Shown: piece after piece, positions 35,758 to 48,939 of the stretch
Numbering within the stretch: the first letter of the stretch is position 1
Layout of the letters: each line of letters starts with the position of its first letter
Assembly: GCF_022458985.1 (NCBI RefSeq)
Contig: NC_061774.1
Location: 9,352,616-9,416,615 of the forward strand
DNA from: Mugil cephalus
Lineage: Eukaryota > Chordata > Actinopteri > Mugiliformes > Mugilidae
Direction: 5' to 3'
DNA length: 64,000 nt
The notes under the pieces: generated by a model
Databases searched by the model: none
What the model saw: the letters and a program-made list of their open reading frames with translations, nothing else
Told to the model about the DNA's origin: nothing
Position numbers and translations under genes: made by a program

Positions 35758-37723
35758 ACCTCCCACTCCTGCACCAAAGCGGGAGCGAGAGAGGATGTGG
35801 AGTAAAGAGAAGAGTTTAGAAAAAATATATATATTTCAGAAATTTAGAAATTTAGGGACACGGACAGGTAGAGAGGCACGACTGGGAACACTGGGACCTG
35901 ACTGAAAGGATTAATGTTATAATCACCCCCTAAACTCTAGAGAGCAGAGGTGAATTTTTGCCTGCGCTCATGACTCGACTGTAACTGTTGTTTTAATGAT
36001 TAGATTGCTCTGTGGTTTTATACTGAATATCAGTATTATTAGACTAATATAAACTGCTTTACTAACACATTCTTATCTGTACACTTCCTGCTGAGCATAT
36101 ATTTATAGACAGAGAGAGAGACGCCATATATTAAAGGAAACAATTAAACAGTCTGTGCATTAGGTAATATAGCAGCCATAAAAATTATGATGTGTATTCC
36201 CAGAAATTGCCTTTCCAACATAAAAGCTAACCCTTATGACTATAAATTAGGACCATTCAGATGCAGAAGGCAGCACCAAAGGCCTAATTCGGTTTTTCAA
36301 AGTGAACCAGTTATCTGCATGTACTCGTATATAATCAAGAGCTTTACAGTATTTTTATATTGTTAGAATCTGTTAAGTTGTGTCACATTACACCAAGAAA
36401 AATGAGTCAGAGGTGCCCTGGTCGCTTGTGAACCACCAACATATCCGGTTTGTTTTATGTTGCTCCTTCTGCCTTCACTTGTTTCTCTCACCTCTCTCAA
36501 AAATGATTCAGAAAGTGTCGACTTGTCTGTATTTTTTTTTATAGACTTTATATTTGATAGGCAGTTCTGTGGCCTAAACCCTTTTCTAACAACGCAGTTA
36601 AACAATACATGATGTTCTACTACTTGAAACCAGCCATCACCAGTTATATACCAGCTCCTCCTATATTCAAATATATAGTGGTTTTCTGGGAAGAGAAAAT
36701 ACGCAGAACTTTGCACAAGTATTTATTTATTTTTTGCTTCTGAGCCTGAGCTGAGTTTGGGAACAACTGCTGTAGACGAATCCTGCCTCATTCCCAATGC
36801 ATGCTGGGACAGTCACCACTTCTGCTGTGGTCCTGAGTAAGATAGAAAACACCTCATATTGTGTTTGTAAATATGTAAATAGCAACACAAAGATAAGTGT
36901 TAAGTACATATCAGTCAATTTCACATTTATAGAGGAAGAAATCCACTATTTGCAGTACCATTTAAACATACTTGTTTTCTGTTTCTAAGTTCAAAAGTTT
37001 TGTACTGCAAGTCAATTTGTTGGATTTGAAGTTGGTCAGATACATCGACAAACATGAACCGTACAAACACCCACACACACAGCTCCACCCACGTGCCTGC
37101 TCCTCACCTCCCGCCTTTATCCATCACTGCCTGCCTCCTTCTATTGGCTTGGCTTTGTGAGCCGGTAGCCTTGTGCCTTTTCTCTTTGCTTTTCAATAAC
37201 CAGTTTATTTTTAGCAGCCAGGGCACAGAAGTTTTTCAGTGGCGCTCTTTAGTTGTGCTCGAGTTCTCTGTTCCTCCAAGGTCCCTGGATTATACTTAGA
37301 CTCACAGGAGAACATGGGGACAATAACTCGGTAAACAGCCTCGATATTGCTATTGAGAACGGCATCAGCCACGAGAGGCTTTATTATGCTGCATGAGACT
37401 GAGCATGTGTCTGTGCTCAAGGATAAGATCAGAATATTTAAGTTCTGCTGCATGCACTTCTCAAGGTAAAACATGTGATTCCAAGAAAAGTCTGTGGAGA
37501 CTTTATTTGGTTTGGAAACTATAACGTATTTATTTACCATGTAAATACGTGCTCATAATAATGCGTATTATTTATACATTTGTTTGGGCATTTTTATTCC
37601 AGTATTTTGTCCTTGGACAAAATATTGTGGACAGACAGACTTTTTGTCCAAGAGTTCTGTACTGTAACATACCAGCACAGACACTGATTCCTTCTCCCTA
37701 CAGTCAGTTGGTGCGGATGCGGG

Positions 37724-37778
37724 GTTGCTATGGTGACGTGATGTAGATGTGTTACATCATGAGAGACCTCCTAGCAAC
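37724..37778. promoter_or_regulatory. RFX X-box plus half-site
   Basis: GTTGCTATGGTGAC (37724-37737) is a good X-box, followed 34 bases later by CTAGCAAC (37771-37778), a half-site. A high-complexity stretch (37690-37990) surrounds them. Confidence 0.45.
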
Positions 37779-37989
37779 AGATCTTTCATTGAGACTCCCT
37801 CTCTGCCTGTTTCCCCCCTCTGTGTCCGGCTCCCCTCGATTAACTCTCCGCCTCTTTTTCCACACGAAAGGTCAAGTGGAGATAAAACCGGGCAGAAATG
37901 GTGGTAACGCCGCACAGATGGCGCTTCGGTGTTAATGTATCTCACCTGGACGTATGTTTCGAGATGAGCAGACAGCTCGAGGTGTTGCA

Positions 37990-39100
37990 TAACAAAAGCA
38001 GAGAGTGGGTTGATGTAAGTGCGGGTGGATCAGATTGAATGAATTTGCACCTCGTTCCTTTTCTTAGACTCTACCTATTTGTCCTCTTTTTTCCCTCGCT
38101 GTCCTTGAGCAGCAAAGCTCCAAATACACTTCCATTGACCCAACGTTTTGAAACCGATCGCATGGCTCCACTCACATAACTGTCGTTACTTCATTTTTTT
38201 CCCCCGTCCCCTACTATGTTACCTACTGTCCTGTGCAATTCAGGGATCCATTCATTCTGGGCTGATTCGTGAATGGATGGGGTCAATTACTATGAGCTGT
38301 GCCTCGTTCATTTCTTCCCATTGAGGCCCGCTTTCTATCTATAGCGCTCCAAAAATACAATAACACACCAAACAGGACCTGTGGGGTGTCAACAAGCTGG
38401 AAAAATAGGTAGCAGGTTATAGACGGGCCTTTTTATTCAGAATAGCAGCTTCTAAGTGGATGTTATTGTTGTACTGTCTTGTTAGCACCAAATTAGAAAT
38501 CCCTATGAAAAGGCAAGTATGGAAAAAAATGATTCAAATATTGTCATCTGTTAATTGCCTGGTGGGTATTAGAGGTTTGTTGTGTTTTGACAGGACAAAA
38601 AGAAAGTGATCTATTTTAGGAACAGTTTACTGTATGTGGGTGGATGATAAATTTAAATTTAAATAGCGAGTATTTACCCCATAGGTTTGGGAAGAACTTG
38701 AATCAATGATTGAATGTATTCAAGCTGTTAAAAGTCCAACTTGACAGGCAACAACAGGTAAATGCTTTTCATATATACTAGCAGAGGTCATTTTTTGTGA
38801 AATAGTTTTTAATAATCTTATCTTGAATGCAGTATTTTTATTTTGCTGCTTGGTTTTCTAAAACACAATGTAAGAGTCCTGGACTAAAGAGAGTACAAAA
38901 GCAAAAACAACTAAACTTGGTGGTAAAAATGAAATAGTCTCTATGTAGAATGTGCAATTTGTAACTAATACATATTATTCAATTACTGTTGGGCATCACT
39001 TTAGTGTTGACAAAGATTTTAATGACTTTACATACAGCTGCGTAACTTAATTTATAATAATACATCATGACTCAACACCTGATTGTTGAAAAGTAACATA
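37990..39100. other. Gene-free spacer
   Basis: AT-rich, no exon recognised. About 38230-38600 is of moderate complexity. Confidence 0.35.
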
Positions 39101-39182
39101 TAATTGGAATACTCTGGTAAATTAGGAGTACCTCAGAACTGCACGTATACTTGAGTAAATGTACTTAGTTACTTTCCATTGA
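39100..39182 (-). repeat. gtacttgagtaaatgtactt teleost repeat, 5' fragment
   Basis: The plus strand reads acttgagtaaatgtacttag then ttactttcca. This is the reverse of the start of a dispersed fish repeat (ggaaagtaactaagtacatt...). Other parts of the family occur at 49.6 kb and 52.4 kb. Confidence 0.65.
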
Positions 39183-39552
39183 ATCCACAAATGTCTGTTT
39201 CACAATCAGTTTGTGTTTTGTGATTCACAGAATTCCTCTCCAGCCTTCTGCTTCTCTCTGCCTTTCACACGCTGTTACCTCTGAGTTTTTCTTTTCTGTT
39301 ATTTTTCTCAGGGCTGAATGTCTTTTCAGCATTGGTCTCTTTTGCCGCTCTACACCCACACACCCATAGCAACACGTTGTCGTCTCTTGGTAACCACATC
39401 TACGCAATGTGTTAAGAAACAGAAAGTAAAGTAGGCACGAGTCCAGCTTAGAGCCTTGTATGAATTTATCTCAGCGGCTCTCATGAAATCCAACATCTCA
39501 GTTTAACATGTGTTTGTTTGAATGAAGATGCTGTAGTGCATTTAGAGGATTC

Positions 39553-39581
39553 GATTTTTTTTTTTTTTTTTTTTTTTTTTG
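39553..39581. repeat. Poly-T run
   Basis: About 26 consecutive T residues. Could be the A tail of a minus-strand retroposon, but no body is recognised. Confidence 0.8.
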
Positions 39582-40074
39582 CAGCTGTATCTCAACACGG
39601 GCTTCAGGCAGAGTGCATGTCATATGTGCAGTCATATTTTTAATTACACCGTTGTTAATCACTGACGTGTGATCCAATATCCTGCTCACTGTGACGCCCT
39701 GCACTAAATCTCAGGGTGTTCATGAGAGATTACATTGACCCGAGGTGATGAACATACCCAGCAATTGAACCTGTAATTGGACCGGGCTGATAAGCTAATT
39801 ATTTCCATCTGCTTACAAGAAATGTCTCCTGTTGTATTAAAGGATGGCAGTTTAGGGAGCGTTGCAAAGTGATCTCCTGTGTGATGTGTGGTGGTCTTAT
39901 CTGCTCTGATAAGGCTTCACATTTTTAAACAGGAGAAGATTTTACAGCATTTATTTCTAAACAATATTGTAGCCCATTCATTATGTTAGAAAACAAATGA
40001 GTTTTTTTTTTTTAATTATTTTGTTTTACATAAAAAAATACTTGCAAATCTATGACATCCTCTCGAGTATGTGT

Positions 40075-40345
40075 TTTGCGCTAATTAGTTAGCATGCTAA
40101 CACGCTAACATTTGCACGGTAAACTATTCCCCTGCTAAATATCAGCATGTTAGTGTTTATTATTATCATTCAACTCAACATCAACACCATCATATCTGAA
40201 AACAGACATCTCAGCATGTGTCATGATTTGTCAACTTGGACCGCACCAACATATTTTTAGATATTTTAGAGCATCGTTTTAGCATATTGCTCGTTATGCT
40301 AGTGTTTTAGCTCAAAATAGCTGTTAGTGTTGTTAGTGTGTATTT
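40075..40345 (+). repeat. Percomorph dispersed repeat relic, copy 3
   Basis: Contains gctaattagttagcatgcta, aacacgctaacatttgc, cctgctaaatatcagcatgt and ttatgctagtgttttagctc in the family's order. Same family as the copies at 31.1 and 33.1 kb, same strand. Confidence 0.65.
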
Positions 40346-40491
40346 CTCTCTGTGGGGCTACTTTGTTTAACAGGTTTATACAGAACTGAAGCAAAAGCCA
40401 AGGGGGTAATAAGAAATATGCACTTAAATAAAAACATAACAGACAAGGGGGAGGTCAAGGTGGAACTGTACTGGAAACACTTAATGTAGAT

Positions 40492-40640
40492 CAGGGGTGT
40501 TAAACATACGGCCTGGGGCCAAAACCGGCCGTTCGGACCTGCAGGATGAAATTTTGCAAAGAACAAATTACTTTGAATACATTAATTCCAATTTTCTAAT
40601 AATAGTCAAATCGGGCTGTATGTTTCCTATGAATTAATTT
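40492..40640. mobile_element. hAT-type nonautonomous element fragment
   Basis: Starts CAGGGGTGTTAAACATACGG and continues ggggccaaaaccggcc and gatgaaattttgcaaag, matching the terminal part of a common teleost hAT-type repeat (CAGGGGTGT terminus). The other terminus was not found; truncated. Confidence 0.55.
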
Positions 40641-42340
40641 TTTTTACAGGATCCGTTTATTCCAAGGGCTCCTTTGGCTTTAATTGAGATTAACTTCATG
40701 CACTCAAAGGACACTTTGTTAAGTACACCTCGCTGAAACTATTGTAGTGCAACAAGCTTCCATGAGGGCTTTTCAGTTCTTGTTGAGGCTGTCATTTTAA
40801 TAATAATATAAATAAATAGGAATATCTTTTTCTGTAACGGCACCACGAACTGGAGCCTCCAAGCATACATTTATTGGTTAATAGAACAATAAGTAGACTA
40901 AGATTAAACACACACCATTTGGTATATTTATCTTCCTAAACACGTACATTAGGCGCATTTATTTTCCTACCATGCCACAGATTATACATATATATATTTA
41001 TTTTTTCAAGTTAGCTGATCTCCTCTGCTGTCCCTCCCAAGTATTTCTGAGAAAAGTTTCGGTCCATTATAGTTTATATAGAGTGCATTAGTTTACTCAT
41101 TTGTGTTTCTACATGGCAGGTCTATTTATTTCCATAAAATAATAAGGAATCATTTGAAATCGTCAATTAAAAGCGCCGCACTATGAATACAAGCGTGTCT
41201 TTTTTTTTAAATTACCGTAGTCATTGTTCATTTTTTATGTCATATTTTGTAATTGTCCTCCTCTGAACATCCTCTCTTCGTATATACATGCAAACTTTAT
41301 GCAAATATCCAGAAGAGAGAGCCATATCCTGCTTCATGCCCTCACTAATTTACACTCCCTAATCACTCAGCCCTTGTTGCATTGTGCGTCCTGTTTTTCA
41401 TGTCCCACAGATTCCACTGCCCGCTCTTTTCATTAATGAACTAATCTCTATGCTCGGGGTTGTGCGTGGAGGGAAATGACACTCCACTTCGCTCTTTCAT
41501 TCATAAATATAATACCTGCATTGTAGTATAGTGGAGGGGGAGGCATCGAGGGCTTTTTGTAATGCAATAGGAGTAGATCAAAGGGGGAAAGATTGCTCCT
41601 CTATTATGGCAACATGTCTCAAATTAGGGAAGAGAACAGGACGGAACATCATGGAAAGGTCTGCCATGTTTGACAATTTTCTTTCTAATTTTTTAGCTGT
41701 TGGTGACCCACATAAACCTCAGTTACTCTGCTTCCGGTCCCACTCCATCCCCCCGCTGCGGGCTGCAGGGCACGACTTGCCCGAAATGAGATCATACTCC
41801 GACTAAGGTGCCAAACAACCGAGGCCCAGGCGCTCCAACATTCCCCTGTGCCACCCCAAACACTCCTCCCACTCATCTGTGTGGGCACTGCCACTCTCAA
41901 ACAAATGCTCGCCTATGTAAACACCCACAACCCGAACACAAATACACGCAGGAGAATGTGGATACTGGATGCAAACTAAGCAACCTTCTAATGTACACAG
42001 TTAAAACGCTCTATATGATTCTTCCAGTTACAATGTTATACTGATACAGAATCAGGGACACACACACTCTCCACAGTTATTACAGTGTCCCCTGTAAGGC
42101 CCCTTCACCTTCCTACAAGAGTGCAATGACACAAAACAAAAGACATGCTAGTTGATACACATCTACTAGCATCTACTACACAACCATTTTACATTCATTT
42201 CTAGTCATTATGCATCTATTTTAATAATTTTGTTTTTCTTTATGTATTTTGTGTCATTTTTCATATCTTCATGGTCATTTTGAACCATTCTGTAATATTT
42301 TTTCATCCCCTTGTGATCATTTTGAAGGTTTTTTTGTAGT
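40640..42340. other. Gene-free spacer, partly regulatory-looking
   Basis: About 41110-41820 is non-repetitive with ATTAATGAACTAAT-type homeodomain cores and looks like a candidate noncoding element. The rest is AT-rich. No exon recognised. Confidence 0.3.
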
Positions 42341-42850
42341 TGCTTAAGTGTCTCTCTGTGGTCATCTCGTGGTTCTGTGTTACAGATCGTGTATCAAGTG
42401 AATCCCAGGCTGACCCCAAGACCCTGGGTCCTGTTAAGGTATTCTCCCGTAACACTGACAGTGCTTCATTCAGGTTTGCCTTTCCGTCTGAATGCCAACA
42501 GGAAATGCCAGGGTACGATTGTGAACACTCACCCTACCCAACACTACCCTACTGCACTCTTTAACAGCATCACCAGCCCATGTCTTCTTTGTCCTCCATC
42601 TTCACAAGATGTCAAGTTACGCAAGAAATATCTGTGCTAGGACACATTTCAGAGCTCGGAAGTCGTTGAATTACACATTATGTGTGAGAAGGAGACGAAG
42701 TTGCCATCGGGTTTTCCTCCCACAGGTGTATAAGTTTGTGGAAAATTTGAGAAAATGTAGGCTCAATAGCCAATTAGGTTATAAAACCAACACTGTCTCC
42801 TCAGGTTGTTTCTATTCTTGGACTGCTGCAGCAGAGGAGATCTGTGGGAT

Positions 42851-42870
42851 CTGCTGCCCCCTGGTGGCTG
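42851..42870 (-). promoter_or_regulatory. CTCF-like motif 1
   Basis: The plus strand reads CTGCTGCCCCCTGGTGGCTG; on the minus strand this is CAGCCACCAGGGGGCAGCAG, a near-consensus CTCF core (CCACCAGGGGGC). Confidence 0.6.
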
Positions 42871-43953
42871 AATGGCGTCTATTCAGATTACATAAAACGG
42901 GGTGTGTGTGAGTCATCGCCCCCCCTCCTCTCCCCCAGTGAGGACAGATGGAAGGTGTGTGTGGTGTATTTGCGTGTAGGACTGGGCGGAGAAAACAGCA
43001 GTGAACAGTAAAATAAGGGCTTCCCCCTCTCTCCCTCTTTTTCTCTCTCTCAGTTTTTTTGGGGTGGGGATGAGGAGTATCAGTAAACACCACTGAAGTG
43101 TGAAAACAGACAGAAAAACGTTAGAACTTCAGTCATGATAAATTGAAACCGATACCTTTCTTCACTAATTTAAAGATCTTTCAAGGTTGATGCAAGATTT
43201 AATTTTCGTCACACACTCGGGAGGTTTGTGTCAAGTGGGTGATTGCAGGTAAAGAGGAGGTGGCTCTGGGATGCTCAGATATACTGTTCTTTGTATTGTT
43301 GGCCAACTTAATGAAACACCGGTTATTAGGAAGGTGCACCTGAGGACTTCGTTACATAGTCAAACCAGTAATACATTTTGGCTAAGAGTCGTGAAACCGG
43401 ATTTAGTGATTAGACTGCAGCTCCTTGCTTTGGGTTGCTGAGGATGTCGCGGACTATTTGAATGTAAATTGGTCAGAGAATAGTGTGGAAACATTTCTGA
43501 TACAGCTAGTGGGTTTGACTAAAGCAGGTAAATCGACCTCTGACTGAGCACTACATGACTATCAGGAGGAGCGTACCAGGTTAGTGGGTCAGTCATTGAT
43601 GTTTAGCCTGAGCTGATGCAGTGCAGCTATAAAGCTCTGTGGATAACACTGCAGTTTATTATTATTATAAGTGTTTTTTTTTTCTCGTTTGTTTGTTTTT
43701 GCTTTCATGACAGTATTTTAATTTAAGAGAAGCTTAAGAGACACAATTCAGTGTGAGCACACGTATGTGCAGACAGTGTTAGATTGTCAGTGGATGGCTC
43801 CTTTATGGTGGTGGGGCAGTTAACCACACACACCATTCAATATGTCTTCATCATTTAAGTATTTTTATTCTGTAAAACAAAAAAATAATTTTTATAAAAG
43901 CTATACTGCAGCATCTTCTTCGCTCGGTGGGTGCAGCAAAAAGTAACGGGCTC

Positions 43954-43974
43954 ATTACTGCCCCCTAGTGATGG
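43954..43974 (-). promoter_or_regulatory. CTCF-like motif 2
   Basis: The plus strand reads TTACTGCCCCCTAGTGATGG; the minus strand gives TCACTAGGGGGCAGTAA, a good CTCF core. Same orientation as the motif 1.1 kb to the left. Confidence 0.55.
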
Positions 43975-45313
43975 AGGCTGGGAAACTCCTGGCGGTTGCT
44001 GAGGACAGTTCTAGTGGCAGAGCCCACTGGTGAGCACACTGCCCTCTCAAAAACAAAGGTGGATTAAGATCAGACTTTTTTGACAAGAGAAATGGTTTCA
44101 AGGACTCCCTCCAACTCCTAACTTATTCACAAATGGCCAAAGAGATGTGGAGTATGAGTGGAGCTGAGACAGCAGGTGACACCTTGGCAGACAGCTAGTA
44201 ATTAATGTATGATTTTAAATATTAATCTAATCAAGTGATGTGTTAAAAAAATAAATAATAAGAATTCATTAAATTAGCAATATCATTTTCTTCATATACC
44301 AGACTGTTATTTTTTTTATTTGTGTGGAAAGTTGAGCATTTTAACACGATGGACTTGATTTTAGTGCTAGTCTCAAGTGACCATTCAAAGGACGTACTTG
44401 TTAATGATTTATTTTTGAAGGCCTATTTTCAAAGTTATACTTTATTTGTAATTGTAAACTGACAATTTACAAGAGATGTCTTGTAATCACCTGTTTAAAA
44501 TCCTCCAAATATTCAGCTAATTCTCACCATTAAACTCCCCGTCGATAGGTTAATCATCCAGTTTTTCTAAAACTCTGTGAAGCTGTGGAACGGTGCATGC
44601 TGCATAATAAAAATCATATTCTGTCACGCGTGGATGAAAAGGTAGGTCCTATATTGTTTTATTTGATTTCAAATCTTGTACAAGAAAAAAAACAAAACAA
44701 AGCACAACACAATGTGACAAAGAAACGGCAGCAACGGAGAACTCGAACATTAGGAGTGAACAGTGGAGGGTGAAGGAGCAGCGTGGATGCTGAGGTCTGA
44801 TGTGAGTGGTTACTGAATCATGTCTGTCAACAGGAAACGGGGCTGACAAGAATAAAGTGACTAACAGAAGATAAGGATGTAAACTGGTGACAACAGATGA
44901 ATCTAGTGACGCTGGGAAGTGAAGCGCTGCACCTAAAGGCAGAAAAACGACATGTCACGCAGATCTGTTATCACCCTGAACAGATGAGGAGAAATATTCC
45001 AAATAACATGATAAAATTAAAAACAGGAACCGTCTGATTAAACACAAGGGCCCGACTTTGACTGGATTAATTCTTTTAAGGCTGCTATTTATCAGTGAGA
45101 CATTGCTGCTACAATGTGTTTGTATACTGTACTGCGTGTATATTCTTACACATAATATGGGCCGACAGAAAAGTACAAAAATCTGTTAAGGTAACATCAC
45201 AGTGACTGGTTGAACTGCATCGACCACTTCTGTTTACAGCTTCTTTTTCCTTTTTTTTTTTTTTGCATCTCCACATTTCTCATTCTCTCTCTCTGTCCCT
45301 CCACTCTTCTTCT
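43975..45313. other. Spacer containing probable efemp2 3' UTR
   Basis: The efemp2 stop codon is at 45314-45316 on the minus strand, so its 3' UTR runs left from here. The T run at about 45251-45264 lies within it. No other gene is recognised in the stretch. Confidence 0.4.
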
Positions 45314-48300
45314 TTAAAAGGTGTATGGTCCGACGTAGATGGAGAGTCTGAGGGCCGAGCTGGTCTGGTAGTTGCCCTGGTAGCTGACCAGAGGGTTAAC
45401 TGACACCATCTCCAGATCCAACGTGTACTCTCTGGGGCCCGACACGGCGCGGGCCAGCACCAGCATGGCACTGATGTTATTGATTTGCTGGAGAAGACAA
45501 AAACAAATACTATTGAGCACATTGGCACAGCAGGTGGGACTGATCACAACAGCCCTAAATACTTTTCTTTCTGGAACATGTCAAAATGAGTTCTTGTAAA
45601 AAAAAAAAAAAAAGAAAGAAGAAGGATTATTGCTGAGAGTTTTTTCAAAGCTCCTGCACATCCACACAGATGTTTTCACTTATTCTGACTGATTAAGCTC
45701 AGGTTCATGTCGTGCTGAGCTGTGCTGGAAATTACATCGCGAAAGTTCATGAACCAACACAAATAAGAGTTTAAGTCGTTCTGTCCAAATAAGTTCTGCT
45801 CTACGGGCAGAGTGAAGGAAATGTCAGTCAAATTTAAATCAGTTAAATAAAGTAAAAACTACCCTTTCAGGATCGTTTTGCCTCTACACGACTGGTGTTT
45901 TGCATGACTGTGAGACAGAGTTGTATTCATAGTTGAAATCATGAAAAGATTAAATTTGGTTTAAAAGCTCATGTTGAAAATGCACAGTGGGAAATTTATT
46001 TAGACATTCAAAAACCAGGATAAATTTAGCTTTAACAAAATAGGAAAATCAAAACTGCACACACTCATAACTGATGCTATCAATTATATTTAAATGATTT
46101 TACAACTATTTTGCACATGTTTTTGTTTCTTTCTCTTGTAAACCAAAGTTTAAAACACATGTCTTATTGCAACGCAGATGTGCTAGACTACATCACTGAA
46201 CTTCCTTGTTATTCCTGGATAGGAGTTTCCACAAAGCCCTTAGTTTGTTCCTAATAGTGCTACACATGGTACTACATTACAAGAAGCTGTGACTCTAAAG
46301 TTGTTGTTTCATTGTTAAAAAGTGACTTTAACCTCCTGAGAGCCTGCGTCCTCATATGGGGACATTAGGGTTTTAGGTCTGTGGCAGCTTTTTCTGCTTC
46401 GTTTAAACTTTTATCCTCTTAACTAGATATTAGTCAGTGTAAAAACATTCTACAGCCGATCACGTACCACAAGTTGACAAGGTACAAAACCTCATCAGAT
46501 GTTACAGTTTAAACTTCTTTGTGCTCTAGTTTAATATGACACGCATATTCTATCAGTAGTAAAGAGCTATAACTTGTCCTCGATTGAGGACATTGGGATT
46601 TCATTATTTGCGATTCTGCTTTTGCACAGCCACGTTCAGACATGAAAGTTCACACTTTATCATAATATTGAGTGAAATAGTCCCTGTGTCCACACATGAG
46701 GACAATTTTTTTTCTCCAAAAACTACTTCCTGTTCAAAGACGCTCAAAAGAGATGTTTAGTTTTTGTAGTTCTTAGGTCCTACTAATTCCAAATAAAGAG
46801 CAATGGAGAAATTAAAAATGCATACCAAACAAAAGGTCAGGTCTCAGGAGGATAAACTACTAGTATAAACACAGTGAAAAAGTCACTCTTATTTTTGTCT
46901 GGTCTGCATCAAACTGTTTTGCACAGTCTGAGCATGATGACATTGAACTCTTGGTAAACTTAAACAACCATCACACCCACTCAGTGCTCTCTAACAGCTC
47001 TCACCCTGATGTAAAAGTCGCCGTTCTCGTCACCAGAGCGAATGCGGAAGGTGTTGTAAGCCCCAGCAGAAACACTGGTGGCCTGAATTTGGAAGATGTC
47101 GGAGGGGACGGAGCGCTCTGAGGTGATGCTCATGTAGCGGTGGACGATGGAGAAAGGCAGATCTCGACAGGCGGGCTTGCTGACGGGGCACACACAACGG
47201 CTGGACACACACACAGATTGAGTACAGTAAGTTCACATCAGGGCATCTATCACACAGCAGCAGCAGTTCAAAAATCTGCCAGCAGAGGGAGTAATGTGAC
47301 TGAGAGGAAAGCTCCTTAAATCTAAACAAATATTGAACAGTAGCCATTTTCCCCTCATGTTTTTCTAAAACACATTTTATACGACCAAATCATGTGGGAT
47401 CTGTTAATAGTGACCCACACCTGTTATACCAAGCCAGCACTTGTTCACGACTGTGATAGTTTTCTTATTGCACTGGAACGTGTTCAAAAGAAAAGGTTGC
47501 AAAGTTGGACTCATATGTGGAAAAAGTAATTGGGGTAATCTTGCAGTTGGAGCTGCACTCAGCACAGGGGCTGATTATACTCTGATGGCCAGCACATATT
47601 TGAGTAATTGGGAAAAGGTGTGTGGAAGTGTGTGTTTGTGTTTCAGCACACACACACACACACACACATAAGCTTTCATAAGGTGTCACTCACTTCTCAG
47701 ACACTTGTATGTAAGGGTCTTGGCAGCGGTTGTTGTCCACACACTGGTATCGTCCATGGATGTTCACACAGGTCTGTTTCTCCGTACACTGATGTTCACC
47801 TGTCTCACACTCGTTTATATCTGCAGAGGACAAACAGCTTGGTGTGTTTCACCCAACGGGACGAGAATGGAGCCACTACCAAATTGAACATGCGCTGACT
47901 CAGTGCAGCGTTTGTGAGTCTTGAGGGAACATAGAGGAAGGTGTTCGCTTTCGGAGGAAATGGAGGAGGGTGTGCTTACCCTGGCACATTCGGGTGCCCA
48001 GCAGCTGGTATCCGTCTGGGCACACGCAGGAGAACTTCCCCGGTTCGTTGACACACTGGAACTGGCACAGGTAACTGGAGTAGCTGCACTCATCAATATC
48101 TGACAAGTTACCAGTTTGGGTTTTATTAATTATTCAACAATGAACAGAAACAGAGCACAAAAGGATCGAGCTTTGATCCTCCATTAAAGGCAAGAATGAG
48201 TCTCTCACCGTTACACGCAAAGCCATCAGGCCCGAGCTCGTAGCCCTGATCACAGCGACAGAGGAAGGTGCCGTACGTGTTGTAACACCTCTGAGAGCAG

Positions 48301-48895
48301 GGGGCGCCCATCTCGCATTCGTTCACATCTGCAAGGAGGGAAGAAGGAGAATACACTTCTTAGTGCTTCATAACTGGCCAGAGCGTGCAAAAAAAACCTT
48401 TACAGAAAATCAGAATAATAGCTCCAATAAATGTGATGCCCTTGAAAACAGGTTTTCTCAATCTGCTTGTTCCAAAAAAGCCAAGAGGTCTGACATTCTT
48501 CTGCCAAAACTGAAACTGTTTTGGTTACACTAAAAAAAACAAAACAAATAAGACGAGCTCTGTCGGATAAAAGCTGATGTCAACATCTGTTCATCTGTCC
48601 CAAATAAAATGTAGCAGTAGGGAATCAATTTGTGGTGGCAGTTGTGGTGTATGTTTTAGTGTTTTATGTCACTTGATGAAGAAACAGATTAGGAGATATT
48701 CTGTGTTGAACCTCCTAATAAATATTTCTTGTATTTCTTTGTCACATCACAACATGAATATTTAATGTTATTGTTTTCATTTTTTGTTCAGTGAGAGAAG
48801 AGCTAAGAGTTTATTGAGTCTGACATTGTTGAGTGCAGCTCTGTGAACTATTCACTGCTGAAGTTCACAACAGTCTAAGACATTTAAGGTGAAGA

Positions 48896-48939
<44 letters not shown>

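Noticed and set aside
42386..42437. Exon-like segment with acceptor (tgttacag) and donor (aaggtatt)
   Set aside because: Short, no recognisable product, no partner exons with matching phase nearby. Left as chance.
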